IMG/VR virus record: IMGVR_UViG_3300024262_004010
Location: 1-25,300 of that record
Origin: a virus
DNA: 25,300 bases
Direction: 5' to 3' (one strand)
Shown: positions 7,123 to 15,239 of the stretch, in pieces
Numbering within the stretch: the stretch's first letter is position 1
Layout: every line of letters begins with the position of its first letter
Position numbers and translations under genes: made by a program
Notes under the pieces: generated by a model
The model's input: only the letters and a program-made list of their open reading frames with translations
Told to the model about the DNA's origin: nothing
The model's database searches: none

Positions 7123-8538
7123 TTATTTTGATAATAAATTGATAGAAACCACATTAAACGATAATGTCTGTTTGTTTTCGTAATAATTACCGTTTTTCAT
7201 TCTGATTTGCAATTTATATGTTTGTGGAATCAACCAAGACGTATCGAGATTAAAGTCATATCCGGCACTGGTTCTATTGACCTTGGTAAATGGAATCACA
7301 TCAATTTCATATTTCTCTCCAACAGTTGTGAATAATCTGTATTCGAGTTCCAGAGGTACGAAGTTGTTTTGGTTGGGGTAGAGTTCTTTTATGGTTAATT
7401 TAACCTTTCTGGTGTTACCAGCAGTAACATTCTCACCCTCACCAATTCCCCAGAAATAGAAGAAGTAGTTATCGAACTCAATTCCAACTGGTTGGTCAAA
7501 CGTATAATATTTGTGTTGAGAAATGAGATAGAAATTATTTGAGTGTTGAACTGACCTGCCATTAATAACAAGATTCCATTCATCTCTAAATATTACTGCA
7601 TCTGGATAGGTGTCGGAATCAACGTTTAATCCGATTTTATAGATGCCTTTGCTAACATTAACAATACTATCACCAGTTAAGGTGTCAACAAGAACGTCTT
7701 CGTAATCATAAATATTAACGCTCTGGACCTCGATATCCTGCTCGATTCCACCGACATTAACATAAAGGTATAATTCATTGTCTTTATCGAGATAGAAATA
7801 ATTACGGTCATCAGTAATGGTATCGTCAACAACGGTCTCAACAAATGGTTCGTACCAAGTATTGGTATTCTTGGCATGGAAAGCCACGGCTTCACGGAAG
7901 TCGGTTATTGTCTCTTCAAGGTCATCGGGGAATTTAATCATTAAGCCGAATGATGCGCCAGTATGTGCGGTTGTTCCAGTATATCCGGTTCCGAATATTC
8001 TCTGATTAACGTAATCCGTAATATCTATATCAATGTTTTCATTACCCTTCTCAAATCTTTGTGTACCTATGATTTGGGTTACACCGCTTTCATATGCACC
8101 CGGAACCGTCCAATCCACATCCGTTTTCCTTTCTTTCCAGTTTGAGGCTTCGATTTGTGCATTTGCAACTATAGTATCATTGTATATGAAGTCATATCCA
8201 CTTCCTTCATCCCAATCTTCATCAAGATTATAAAGTTCCAAATCAAAACTAGTTGCTCTATCAATATTCTCAGAATAAGACTTCTGCCCCAAATATTTAG
8301 GTGCATAACTTATTGTATTGGTCATACGTAAGGTGTGGGTCATTCCTGAAGTGGGAACAATTTCACCACTATTGATTTTATCGATTAGATTCGTTAAATC
8401 AATATCAAATATAAACCTTGTGGGTTGTTCGTTAAGTGTACCATACGATATCTCAGTAACGGGGTTCTGAGAATTGTTGGTTAGGTTATTACCTATCAAC
8501 GTATTGTTCTTTAAAAAGTATGACCTGAATACTGACAT
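7123..8538 (-). CDS. Virion surface-type protein with DNRLRE-like domain
   Basis: A 471-aa protein, rich in Asn, Asp, Tyr and Thr and predicted beta-rich by eye, with no signal peptide or transmembrane segment. Residues 1-230 have features of DNRLRE-type stalk/adhesin domains: an opening beta strand region, FDIDLTNL near 44-51, W109-DEGSG, NWKER near 133-137, VDWTVPG at 141-147, and FHAKNTN at 220-226 before a closing strand. The C-terminal half (about 240-471) looks like one or more Ig-like or jelly-roll domains. This suggests a virion surface component such as a neck, head-decoration or tail-fibre-associated protein; which one cannot be told. It is a single-gene unit between a terminator (8566-8595) and the SSB promoter, and a GAGTATTTAT element lies 13 nt before its ATG. 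Confidence 0.75.
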   Translation of the reverse strand: MSVFRSYFLKNNTLIGNNLTNNSQNPVTEISYGTLNEQPTRFIFDIDLTNLIDKINSGEIVPTSGMTHTLRMTNTISYAPKYLGQKSYSENIDRATSFDLELYNLDEDWDEGSGYDFIYNDTIVANAQIEASNWKERKTDVDWTVPGAYESGVTQIIGTQRFEKGNENIDIDITDYVNQRIFGTGYTGTTAHTGASFGLMIKFPDDLEETITDFREAVAFHAKNTNTWYEPFVETVVDDTITDDRNYFYLDKDNELYLYVNVGGIEQDIEVQSVNIYDYEDVLVDTLTGDSIVNVSKGIYKIGLNVDSDTYPDAVIFRDEWNLVINGRSVQHSNNFYLISQHKYYTFDQPVGIEFDNYFFYFWGIGEGENVTAGNTRKVKLTIKELYPNQNNFVPLELEYRLFTTVGEKYEIDVIPFTKVNRTSAGYDFNLDTSWLIPQTYKLQIRMKNGNYYENKQTLSFNVVSINLLSK

Positions 8539-8549
8539 TATCCTTTTTA

Positions 8550-8561
8550 TGATAAATACTC
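8550..8561 (-). promoter_or_regulatory. Candidate phage late-promoter element
   Basis: Minus strand GAGTATTTAT ends 13 nt before the ATG of the 471-aa virion-type gene, just after the preceding terminator. The same ten bases occur 20 nt before the first gene of the other virion-type operon (12205-12214). No TAnnTTTG box is present here. A late promoter read by a phage-modified polymerase is inferred, not shown. Confidence 0.4.
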
Positions 8562-8565
8562 ACAA

Positions 8566-8595
8566 ACAAAAAAGACTACGCACCGCATAGTCTTT
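8566..8595 (-). terminator. Rho-independent terminator of virion operon
   Basis: Minus strand: AAAGACTA / TAGTCTTT (8595-8588 with 8578-8571), with three further inner pairs around a GGT loop, then a run of T (the A-run just left of 8571). It lies 24 nt after the stop of the 716-aa gene and closes the four-gene operon. Confidence 0.85.
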
Positions 8596-8619
8596 ATTTT
8601 GTCAGAAAGCATGATTTAA

Positions 8620-10770
8620 CTAAAGTTTTTTTAGAAATTGGATATCACGAGTGGCAATTTCTTTCTCTCCACCCTGTCCTTGTAGTGTCACACCACCTTG
8701 GGTCTTATCTCTTACGGTAAATTGATTACCATCTCCATCAGCATAACGGTCACCGATATCACCCTGATACTCTTCCATCCCGTCTTCTTCAGTAAGATTT
8801 TGTTCATCACCTCCTTGGTCCTGCTGGAAATATTCTTTATCCCAATAATTTTTTTCTTGTTCAGGACTTTGTGGTAAATCTAGTTCCTCATTGGTATAAT
8901 CACCAACATTATGTGGCTTATATCCAAGGAGTTCATCGGTTAATTCCTCATCAGGTTCACCGTTTTTCATTTCGTCAACACCTTCGGGCTTAAGCGCACC
9001 AAGACCCTTTTCTTCGGTATCAATTTCAGTTTCATCACCCTCTGGTTCTTCGACACCAGCTTCTTTTTCCATTTTGTTTAGTCTGGTATAGTAATCCGGT
9101 ATTTCCATTAAATGGTCCATAGCGATTTCCAGTGCGATTTTTGGGTCATCGGTGTGTTCCATTTCAACACCCATTCCAATCATGATTTGATTTGAATCGA
9201 AATCAACCGGGTCTTTATCATCGGCTTTACCACCCTGTACTTGATTTCCGTTATCATCTTCCTCTTCACTAATCTTCACCACAGATTGTGGTCTTTTCTT
9301 TTTCTTAGGCATTTGATTCTTTGGCTTGAATTTTTTTCCAATTTGATTTGGATATTCTCCACCAATTTTCTTATCACCATCCTCATTCAAGTCAGCAATA
9401 TCGGTTCGGTATATCTCAAGTGCTTGTTTTCTAACAGCTTCAAGATATTGTTCTTTCGGCATATTAGCTTTAAGGTCACCTAAATCAGCGTCAACAATCT
9501 CTGCTGCTATGAAAATAATTTGTTGTTTCTTGTTATTAGGGATTAACCTATCATATCCTTGTTTAACAACATCATCAGCATTAACATCACCAACCACATG
9601 ACTATCACCCTCGGTGATTCCTTCTCCGGTTAAAAACTCGTCAACAAGTTTAAAATATATGTCTAATGCTTCATTTGGTGATTTCATATTATGTGGGTCA
9701 GCTTCTTGCTTAAAATATCGTTTTACTTCAACCCAATCTTCACCAGTTTGCTCCGCATATTTCCTTAATCTCGCATCAATATCTTGTGAATAGTTTGAAT
9801 ATCTATCAACTTCTGCTGACTCCCAAAATTCTTCTGCCCCTTTAGGTATGGCTCTGGTCTTTTGAACTGGTTGGTTATGACCCTTTAACTTAAGAACCTC
9901 TTTATCGAGTTGGTCCGGGGTCGGCATATCTACACCAGCAGCAGTAAGATTATCATATGCTCGGCTATAAAGTGCTTGTTCTTCGGGACTTGCAGCTTCT
10001 TCATCACCCAATTCCGGTTCTTGGTCAAACGGGTCAATACCGATACTACCATCATCATCACTACCGGGAGCTTTTGGAAACTCATTAGGGTCGAATTCTG
10101 GTTCTGGTGGCATACCCAATGGGTCTTCTTCCCCGGCTTCGGGTTCGTATTCCTGTAACTCAGACAGGTATTGCTCCAGTTCCGGTGAATCCACCCTTAA
10201 TTCAGGGTTTGTTGGCTTCTGGTCGGCATATGCTTTATGTGTTTGTATTTGCTCACTACCTTTATTATATGGTATTTTATCGATAAATTTAATCGCTTCT
10301 TCAAACATCTCATCAGTAACAGTGTCTTCGGCACTAGGTGTATCAACATATTCTGCAACAAAATCCAAAATATCTTGCTTACGATTCGCATTTAGTTTGG
10401 CAATGGCATCATATTGTTCTGGTAATTCACCATCTACTCCCGGTGTTTGGAAATTGAATTGAATTAATTTAGCATCAGTAATACTAGTAACCCCATCTTG
10501 GTCTGTCGGAGCCGATGAGACGTTAAATTTGAAAGTGGCTTGATTTCCGTCACGACCAACACCCGTTACTTCAAGAACAGATTCGTCACCATTCACCTGA
10601 TTATTAACTTGGTCGATTTCGAGTTCACCATTTACGAGTGCATTAAATGCTTGGTCAAGTACTCCAGATTCCTCGCCCATACCTTCATTTATCTTTATCT
10701 TTGCCTTGGTGACTCCCTCGAATAACTCTAGGAATCTTTCTTTACTACCAATTGGGTTATGTACTCTCAT
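8620..10770 (-). CDS. Large acidic virion-type protein with DUF5661-like segment
   Basis: A 716-aa, very acidic protein with long low-complexity stretches (Asp/Glu/Pro-rich, about 200-270 and 590-670). The segment around 535-575, with VEMEHTDD...IALEIAMDHL and then EIPDYYTRLNKME, matches the pattern I associate with DUF5661, a family of unknown function common in phages. A Lys patch (KKKKRP) lies near 490. The last 50 residues (GDRYADGDGNQFTVRD onward) look like a small SH3/KOW-like barrel. The N-terminus MRVHNPIGSKER is almost the same as that of the next gene upstream, and LFE-G (18/19) and INE-G (29/30) fit T4-type prohead protease sites. Role inferred: internal head, scaffold or injected protein. 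It is the last gene of the operon. Confidence 0.78.
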   Translation of the reverse strand: MRVHNPIGSKERFLELFEGVTKAKIKINEGMGEESGVLDQAFNALVNGELEIDQVNNQVNGDESVLEVTGVGRDGNQATFKFNVSSAPTDQDGVTSITDAKLIQFNFQTPGVDGELPEQYDAIAKLNANRKQDILDFVAEYVDTPSAEDTVTDEMFEEAIKFIDKIPYNKGSEQIQTHKAYADQKPTNPELRVDSPELEQYLSELQEYEPEAGEEDPLGMPPEPEFDPNEFPKAPGSDDDGSIGIDPFDQEPELGDEEAASPEEQALYSRAYDNLTAAGVDMPTPDQLDKEVLKLKGHNQPVQKTRAIPKGAEEFWESAEVDRYSNYSQDIDARLRKYAEQTGEDWVEVKRYFKQEADPHNMKSPNEALDIYFKLVDEFLTGEGITEGDSHVVGDVNADDVVKQGYDRLIPNNKKQQIIFIAAEIVDADLGDLKANMPKEQYLEAVRKQALEIYRTDIADLNEDGDKKIGGEYPNQIGKKFKPKNQMPKKKKRPQSVVKISEEEDDNGNQVQGGKADDKDPVDFDSNQIMIGMGVEMEHTDDPKIALEIAMDHLMEIPDYYTRLNKMEKEAGVEEPEGDETEIDTEEKGLGALKPEGVDEMKNGEPDEELTDELLGYKPHNVGDYTNEELDLPQSPEQEKNYWDKEYFQQDQGGDEQNLTEEDGMEEYQGDIGDRYADGDGNQFTVRDKTQGGVTLQGQGGEKEIATRDIQFLKKL

Positions 10771-10782
10771 AGCTCTTGTTTT

Positions 10783-11229
10783 TTATTCAAAAATTATTGG
10801 ATTGGCTTTGCCAAACTTTCTCATTATTATTGCTGCTTCCGCATTTGCTTCGTTCTCAATGTCGGTTCCATCATCTCCTGCTCCCATATGGAGTCTACCT
10901 TCAAACTTCTGCTTTTCATGAACAAGTTCATGCGCCAGTGTTCTAAGAACATCGGCTAGGTTTCGGTTAGCAGCAACCACCCTAACAACCCCAGTACTTG
11001 GGGTATTTAAACCAAACGAAGCCATTTTCCTTGCTTCAGTTGGGTCATATGATATTTCAATCTTTAACTTACTAGAATCAATTCCCAGATATTCACAAGC
11101 AAACTCAATGAGTTGCTGAATAATATCGTTCTTCTTCTCCTTGGGGAGAAGTTCTTCATTAATACGATTGACCTTATTCACCATTTCAAAGAGTCTTTCC
11201 TTCGAACCATATGGGTGAAATACTCTCAT
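10783..11229 (-). CDS. Putative zinc metallopeptidase (HExxH)
   Basis: A 148-aa protein with a clear gluzincin-type site: H100-E-L-V-H104 with E101 as catalytic base, and a likely third ligand in ENEANA (E127, or E125). This layout resembles the small ImmA/IrrE- and SprT-like phage peptidases. The substrate is unknown. The first 25 residues, MRVFHPYGSKERLFE and on to RINE, mirror the start of the 716-aa protein, suggesting a shared targeting leader. It contains two LxE/IxE sites that could be cut by a T4-type prohead protease. It lies in the virion-type operon, 12 nt from the next gene. A role in virion maturation or in acting on a host protein after injection would fit; neither is shown. Confidence 0.8.
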   Translation of the reverse strand: MRVFHPYGSKERLFEMVNKVNRINEELLPKEKKNDIIQQLIEFACEYLGIDSSKLKIEISYDPTEARKMASFGLNTPSTGVVRVVAANRNLADVLRTLAHELVHEKQKFEGRLHMGAGDDGTDIENEANAEAAIIMRKFGKANPIIFE

Positions 11230-11232
11230 TAC

Positions 11233-11994
11233 TTAAACAATATCATTAAAACTATTCTGTACATCAATTTTGGACTTCTGAGGTAAATCATCGAAATCAG
11301 CAACATATGTACCATCTGGTAATTCTTTTATTCCACCACTTTGTTCTTCAGCACGTTTTTGTTCAAACCAGTTGTCTCCCCACATATCATTTAAATTAAA
11401 ATAATAGGGATAACTCACATCGGTTTTATTCATAAGTTTCTCACCACTAGTTGGTTCACGCACCTCTTCAACATCAGCATTTAAAGCATCCAATTTAGCA
11501 TTTAATGCGTCTTGGGTTGCACTTAAATTTGCTAATTCACTAGCAATCCCCTTCATAGCTTCGATATTATATTTGATAATTTCATTTTGAAGGTCATCAA
11601 CTTGGTGTTCGGCTTCTTGAGGGTCAGGAGCCATTGGGTCTCCCATAGGGTCTGCGCCCGGAGTAGCTACTGGTTCTCCCATTGGGTCCATAGGTTCGCC
11701 TTCAGGTGGCATTCCTGCCTCTGGTGCTGGTGCACCGCCTTGAGCGTCTAATGGTGGAGGGGTAGGAGGTTGTTCGGCTCCTTGCGGAACATCGTTACTT
11801 GGCGCAGGGGGTGCTTGTCCCTCTGGCTTCTCCGCATCCTCTTGCTCCCCAGCTTCTAGCATAGGAACTTCATCAAATTCCTCATTACTGGTTACCAATG
11901 GACGATACTTAGGCGTTTCGCTGATTAGATATTCAGTACGATGTTTAAACTTCCTCAAGTATTCTTCAGAAAGTTTCGATTTGTTATTTTCCAT
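11233..11994 (-). CDS. Pro/Ala-rich coiled-coil protein, probable virion or scaffold component
   Basis: A 253-aa protein with no recognised family. Residues about 45-128 are a low-complexity acidic Pro/Ala/Gly/Met linker with repeated PMG/PMD units. Residues about 128-178 have heptad-like Leu/Ile/Ala spacing that predicts a coiled coil. The C-terminal 70 residues are Tyr/Trp/Asp-rich (YPYYFNLNDMWGDNWFEQ). The basic N-terminus ends in YLISE, another possible IxE cleavage site. I use ATG at 11994; a TTG two codons earlier would also be in frame. It starts 13 nt after the 58-aa gene and ends 3 nt before the peptidase gene. A head or scaffold role is inferred from composition and position only. 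Confidence 0.75.
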   Translation of the reverse strand: MENNKSKLSEEYLRKFKHRTEYLISETPKYRPLVTSNEEFDEVPMLEAGEQEDAEKPEGQAPPAPSNDVPQGAEQPPTPPPLDAQGGAPAPEAGMPPEGEPMDPMGEPVATPGADPMGDPMAPDPQEAEHQVDDLQNEIIKYNIEAMKGIASELANLSATQDALNAKLDALNADVEEVREPTSGEKLMNKTDVSYPYYFNLNDMWGDNWFEQKRAEEQSGGIKELPDGTYVADFDDLPQKSKIDVQNSFNDIV

Positions 11995-12007
11995 TGTCAA
12001 ATGAGTA

Positions 12008-12184
12008 TTAGTATTGCTCTCTAAGTAATTGTCTGCCCTTTTTATCTACAAGAATCTTATCATACCTTTCGATAAGTCCTTCTCTTTCATCGATAACAAC
12101 CTTTTTAACGTTCTTATCTTCAGCAACCTCTTCTTGAGGTTCGTCAACAAAATTACTAAGTGCTTTTTCTTGTTTATTTTCCAT
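12008..12184 (-). CDS. 58-aa charged protein, first gene of virion operon
   Basis: An ATG at 12184 opens a 58-codon frame ending in TAA. The protein starts MENKQEKALSNFVDE, is strongly charged and ends RQLLREQY; its middle (IDEREGLIERYDKILV) is probably helical. No family was recognised. It fills the space between the glycan operon and the 253-aa gene and lies right behind a GAGTATTTAT element. Small charged proteins at such positions in T4-like phages are often prohead-core or assembly factors (compare T4 gp67 and gp68), but no sequence similarity is claimed. Confidence 0.7.
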   Translation of the reverse strand: MENKQEKALSNFVDEPQEEVAEDKNVKKVVIDEREGLIERYDKILVDKKGRQLLREQY

Positions 12185-12190
12185 AGTACC

Positions 12191-12214
12191 TATATTTATT
12201 TAATATAAATACTC
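12191..12214 (-). promoter_or_regulatory. Candidate late promoter of virion operon
   Basis: Minus strand: GAGTATTTAT (12214-12205) followed by AT-rich sequence containing AATAAATA about 10 nt before the ATG at 12184. The first element is shared with 8550-8561; the second resembles the T4-type late -10 box TATAAATA. It lies in the 38-nt gap that separates the glycan operon from the virion operon. No terminator is visible in this gap, so read-through from the right is also possible. Confidence 0.4.
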
Positions 12215-12222
12215 GGAAACAT

Positions 12223-12861
12223 TCATTTTGACAATATCGTGACTAGATATCTTTTGAGTAGTTCAAATTTGGGAAAGATTTTGTAATAGGATTGGTAGAT
12301 TTCACCCTCGGTGTCATCTGAAATTAAGAATAACGTTCTTTCTTTTAAATACCTCAGTAATTCCGGTATGTCGAATTGAAAGAATTCATACATTTTAAGA
12401 TTTATTCCGGTAATTTTATTGCCTTTGAGGATATAAACCATATCGTTCCGATAGTTGTAAAAACCATCAATGTTTTTCGGTAACACATCCATGAGGTCTT
12501 GCATGTCCCGTAACTGGAATCCCACGGGGTCTAAGTTGATGTAACTATACTTGGGACTGAAATAATAGTCTGGTACGGCTTCGACAAAGGCACTCACACC
12601 ATTTATGTGTTCGGACTTGTTTTCTTTAAAATCAAACTCCCAATACAGTTCATTTGTGATAATTTTTTTCTCAAGAATCTCAGCACCAGCAATAATTGGG
12701 TTCTTGGGATTACAGGTTTTCATGAATTCCCACCCCACATAAAGCGTGGGGAGATTACTATCAAAACTATGGTACTCCATAGGTCCATTGAAGTAATTGA
12801 TGTAATCCGCTTTTGTGTGATTTACTAGTTCGTTGCCATGAATAATGTTACCGATTCTCAT
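12223..12861 (-). CDS. Unknown protein at the end of the glycan operon
   Basis: A 212-aa protein, soluble by appearance, rich in Tyr, Phe, Asn and Ile, and not recognised as a member of a named family. No P-loop, Rossmann, glycosyltransferase DxD or cupin motif is visible. Segments such as YINLDPVGFQLRDMQDLMD and ELLRYLKERTLFLI suggest an alpha/beta fold. Its start overlaps the hldD stop by 14 nt, so it is translated as part of the glycan operon, and it is that operon's last gene. This coupling suggests a role tied to the sugar pathway or its product. It is not GmhA or GmhB as far as motifs show: neither SIS nor HAD signatures are visible. Confidence 0.8.
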   Translation of the reverse strand: MRIGNIIHGNELVNHTKADYINYFNGPMEYHSFDSNLPTLYVGWEFMKTCNPKNPIIAGAEILEKKIITNELYWEFDFKENKSEHINGVSAFVEAVPDYYFSPKYSYINLDPVGFQLRDMQDLMDVLPKNIDGFYNYRNDMVYILKGNKITGINLKMYEFFQFDIPELLRYLKERTLFLISDDTEGEIYQSYYKIFPKFELLKRYLVTILSK

Positions 12862-13822
12862 TTTCTAATTCTTTAATGTATAAATCAATACCTTCTTCTA
12901 ACGTAGTAAAATTATAACCACCCACCTCTCTATTAAATTTATCCATCTTGGCTTGGGTATAGTACTGGTAACTATCCCTAATCTCTTCAGGGGTGTCAAT
13001 ATACGAAATTTTTACTGGTTTTCCCAGAGATTTAAAAATCGCTCGTGCTAAATCGTTGTATGTTCGTGCTGTTCCGGTTCCCAGATTATAAATATCTGAA
13101 GGCAGAAGATGTCTGAGGTCGTATAATAAAATCATCACATTTATAATATCAGAAACGTGAATAAAATCACGTTTTTGCTCCCCATCTTCACACCAATCCA
13201 CGTGTGAACGGAATAGTTTTACTTCACCTGTTTCTTTTATTTGATTGTAAAAATGCCAAATGACTGATGCCATCTTGCCTTTATGTTGTTCATGGTTTCC
13301 GTAAACATTGAAAAACTTCAGACCAAACCAGTGAGTTGGGGTAAGTCTTGGATTCAATAAATGTCTTGCACGTATTCTCCAATCAAACCTATTCTTATAA
13401 TCACCATATGGGTTCAATGGTTTTAAATTACACGGTGCTTCGTCATCATCAAAACCATCTTCACCATCACCATATGTTGCAGCACTACTGGCATAAATCA
13501 TGGGAATATCCGCTTCATTACATAATTCTGCAATTAAAATACTATAATGTAAATTAAGACGCTTAAAAATTTCCTCGTCTTTCTCCATAGTATCAGTGCG
13601 TGCACCAAGATGAAAAATAGCGTCAATATGATATTTATTGAATGGTAACCATAAATAACTGTCTTCAACTGTCATGTATGTAACATTCTTGGTTTCCGTG
13701 AATGTCTCACAATAACTATGAACCCTATTATCGATTATAATAATATCATCATAACCTAACTCAAGTAATTTATTAACGAGATTCTGTCCAATAAAACCAA
13801 GTCCACCTGTTACTACTATCAT
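12848..13822 (-). CDS. hldD: ADP-glyceromanno-heptose 6-epimerase, HldD-like
   Basis: Extended short-chain dehydrogenase that converts ADP-D-glycero-D-manno-heptose to the L-glycero form. The nucleotide-binding motif is TGGLGFIG at 5-12. The active site has ASSAATYG (111-118), Y139xxxK143, and the HldD-typical HKGKMASV with K181, matching the second catalytic lysine of E. coli HldD. QKRDFIHVSD and IYNLGTG follow, as in the family. Its 324 aa is close to E. coli HldD (310 aa). The ATG overlaps the rmlB stop by 4 nt. With the kinase at 15613 and the adenylyltransferase at 14820 it forms the late part of the ADP-heptose pathway. A related ADP-sugar epimerase is the main alternative. Confidence 0.85.
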   Translation of the reverse strand: MIVVTGGLGFIGQNLVNKLLELGYDDIIIIDNRVHSYCETFTETKNVTYMTVEDSYLWLPFNKYHIDAIFHLGARTDTMEKDEEIFKRLNLHYSILIAELCNEADIPMIYASSAATYGDGEDGFDDDEAPCNLKPLNPYGDYKNRFDWRIRARHLLNPRLTPTHWFGLKFFNVYGNHEQHKGKMASVIWHFYNQIKETGEVKLFRSHVDWCEDGEQKRDFIHVSDIINVMILLYDLRHLLPSDIYNLGTGTARTYNDLARAIFKSLGKPVKISYIDTPEEIRDSYQYYTQAKMDKFNREVGGYNFTTLEEGIDLYIKELENENR

Positions 13823-14823
13823 CCCAATAAGTTTTTATAATAATTATATGTAATTTCCAAACCTTCAGAAAAAATCATTTCCGGCTTCCATCCAACATCA
13901 ATTGTGATTTTATTATGATTAATCGCATATCGGAAATCATGTCCTTTACGGTCAGTAACGAAATCGATATAACGATTAAAATCGAGTTCAAGACCCTTAT
14001 CCAAACAATAAATATTAATAAGTCTTTTAACAATATCGATATTTGTCCACTCATTATCACCACCAATATTATAGGTTTCACCAATTCTACCTTTATGAAA
14101 TATGGTGTCAATTGCTTTCACATGGTCACCGACATATAACCAATCCCTGATGTTCTCACCCTTACCATAAACAGGAATCTTTTTGCCCGTAAGTAAGTTA
14201 GTTATGGCTTTTGGTAGAAGTTTTTCAATGTGTTGACGTTCTCCGTAATTATTGCTGCAATTCGAGATTAATGTTGGTAAGCTGTGTGTTTGTCCATATG
14301 CCCTAACAAAGTGGTCAGAACTAGCTTTACTTGCACTATATGGACTACGAGGGTCGTATGGTGTGTCTTCGGTAAATGCAGGGTCATTGAGTCCAAGATG
14401 TCCATAGACTTCATCGGTGCTGATGTGATAAAATGCGTTATCTGGTGTCGTTTTTCCCCACGCATTTCTGGCAGCATCAAGTAGATTCAGTGTGCCCATT
14501 ACATTGGTTTCTGCGAAAATATTGGGTGTCTCAATGCTGTTATCCACATGAGATTCTGCTGCTAAATGAATAATTGCATCAATCTTATCGGCTTTCATTA
14601 TGGCGTGACAATCTCTGGATTTTCTAATGTCGCCATGAAAAACCTTTACGTTCGGATATTTTCCATCTGCCCACTCATTAAATAAATCCACATTTGCTGC
14701 ATAAGTCAAAGAATCCATCACAGTAATATTGTATTCAGGATAGGTCTCGGCAAAATGTTCAACAACATGACTACCAATAAAACCTGCACCACCTGTAATT
14801 AATAAATTTAAATCCTGTTTCAT
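13819..14823 (-). CDS. rmlB: dTDP-glucose 4,6-dehydratase
   Basis: Converts dTDP-glucose to dTDP-4-keto-6-deoxyglucose, the entry to rhamnose and many deoxysugars. It is an NAD-binding Rossmann enzyme with TGGAGFIG at 10-17, the RmlB signature STDEVYG at 135-141 (catalytic T136, D137, E138), and Y162SASK166. SNCSNNYG and ENIRDWLYV, both typical of the family, are present. Its 334 aa is close to the usual length of about 350. Stop and start overlaps of 4 nt join it to hldD and the adenylyltransferase gene. No RmlA thymidylyltransferase is in the window, so dTDP-glucose would come from the host or from genes beyond the right edge. Confidence 0.92.
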   Translation of the reverse strand: MKQDLNLLITGGAGFIGSHVVEHFAETYPEYNITVMDSLTYAANVDLFNEWADGKYPNVKVFHGDIRKSRDCHAIMKADKIDAIIHLAAESHVDNSIETPNIFAETNVMGTLNLLDAARNAWGKTTPDNAFYHISTDEVYGHLGLNDPAFTEDTPYDPRSPYSASKASSDHFVRAYGQTHSLPTLISNCSNNYGERQHIEKLLPKAITNLLTGKKIPVYGKGENIRDWLYVGDHVKAIDTIFHKGRIGETYNIGGDNEWTNIDIVKRLINIYCLDKGLELDFNRYIDFVTDRKGHDFRYAINHNKITIDVGWKPEMIFSEGLEITYNYYKNLLG

Positions 14824-15239
14824 AACGCCTTAATTTTTTCAATAACTCCTGTGGTTGACCTCTGGTCTGTGGGAAAATAAATCACACCATGTTTTGCGTT
14901 CACACCACCAATAACCAGCTTATCCTTGTAATGGTCACCAACAATAATATAGTCGATATCAAACATCCTAATTAGTTGAATGAGTTCTTCATCACTATTG
15001 AAGTCAACAACATGGTCTACCATCTTAAGATTCTTAAGTATCTCCATTCTGTCATAGCATGAATTGATAGGTCTCCCTTCGCCTTTAAGTTGCTTCACCC
15101 TTTCATCACCATCCACCCCTACGATTAACTTATTTCTTGCGTCAAATATTATTCCATCACTATATAACTTTGCGTATCGCAGTAAATCAATGTGTCCTGT
15201 ATGTAGGATGTCAAAGCATCCGTTTACCCAGATGTTCAT
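14820..15239 (-). CDS. hldC: Heptose-1-phosphate adenylyltransferase (HldE C-domain/HldC-like)
   Basis: A nucleotidyltransferase of the cytidylyltransferase fold that would make ADP-D-glycero-beta-D-manno-heptose from the 1-phosphate. GCFDILHTGH at 7-16 contains the HxGH nucleotide-binding motif; GVDGDERVKQLKGEGRP (41-57) and RSTT near 127-130 fit the RfaE domain II pattern. At 139 aa it is a complete stand-alone domain. In E. coli this activity is fused to the kinase in HldE; here the kinase is a separate gene with a cupin gene between. It overlaps its neighbours by 4 nt on each side. A glycerol-3-phosphate-type cytidylyltransferase is a less likely alternative, given the neighbouring genes. 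Confidence 0.85.
   Translation of the reverse strand: MNIWVNGCFDILHTGHIDLLRYAKLYSDGIIFDARNKLIVGVDGDERVKQLKGEGRPINSCYDRMEILKNLKMVDHVVDFNSDEELIQLIRMFDIDYIIVGDHYKDKLVIGGVNAKHGVIYFPTDQRSTTGVIEKIKAL

Noticed and set aside
11640-11830. Repetitive GC-richer DNA in the 253-aa gene as a possible repeat array
   Set aside because: It encodes a Pro/Ala/Gly/Met-rich linker in frame; the repeats are irregular and have no spacers, so it is not a CRISPR or other array.
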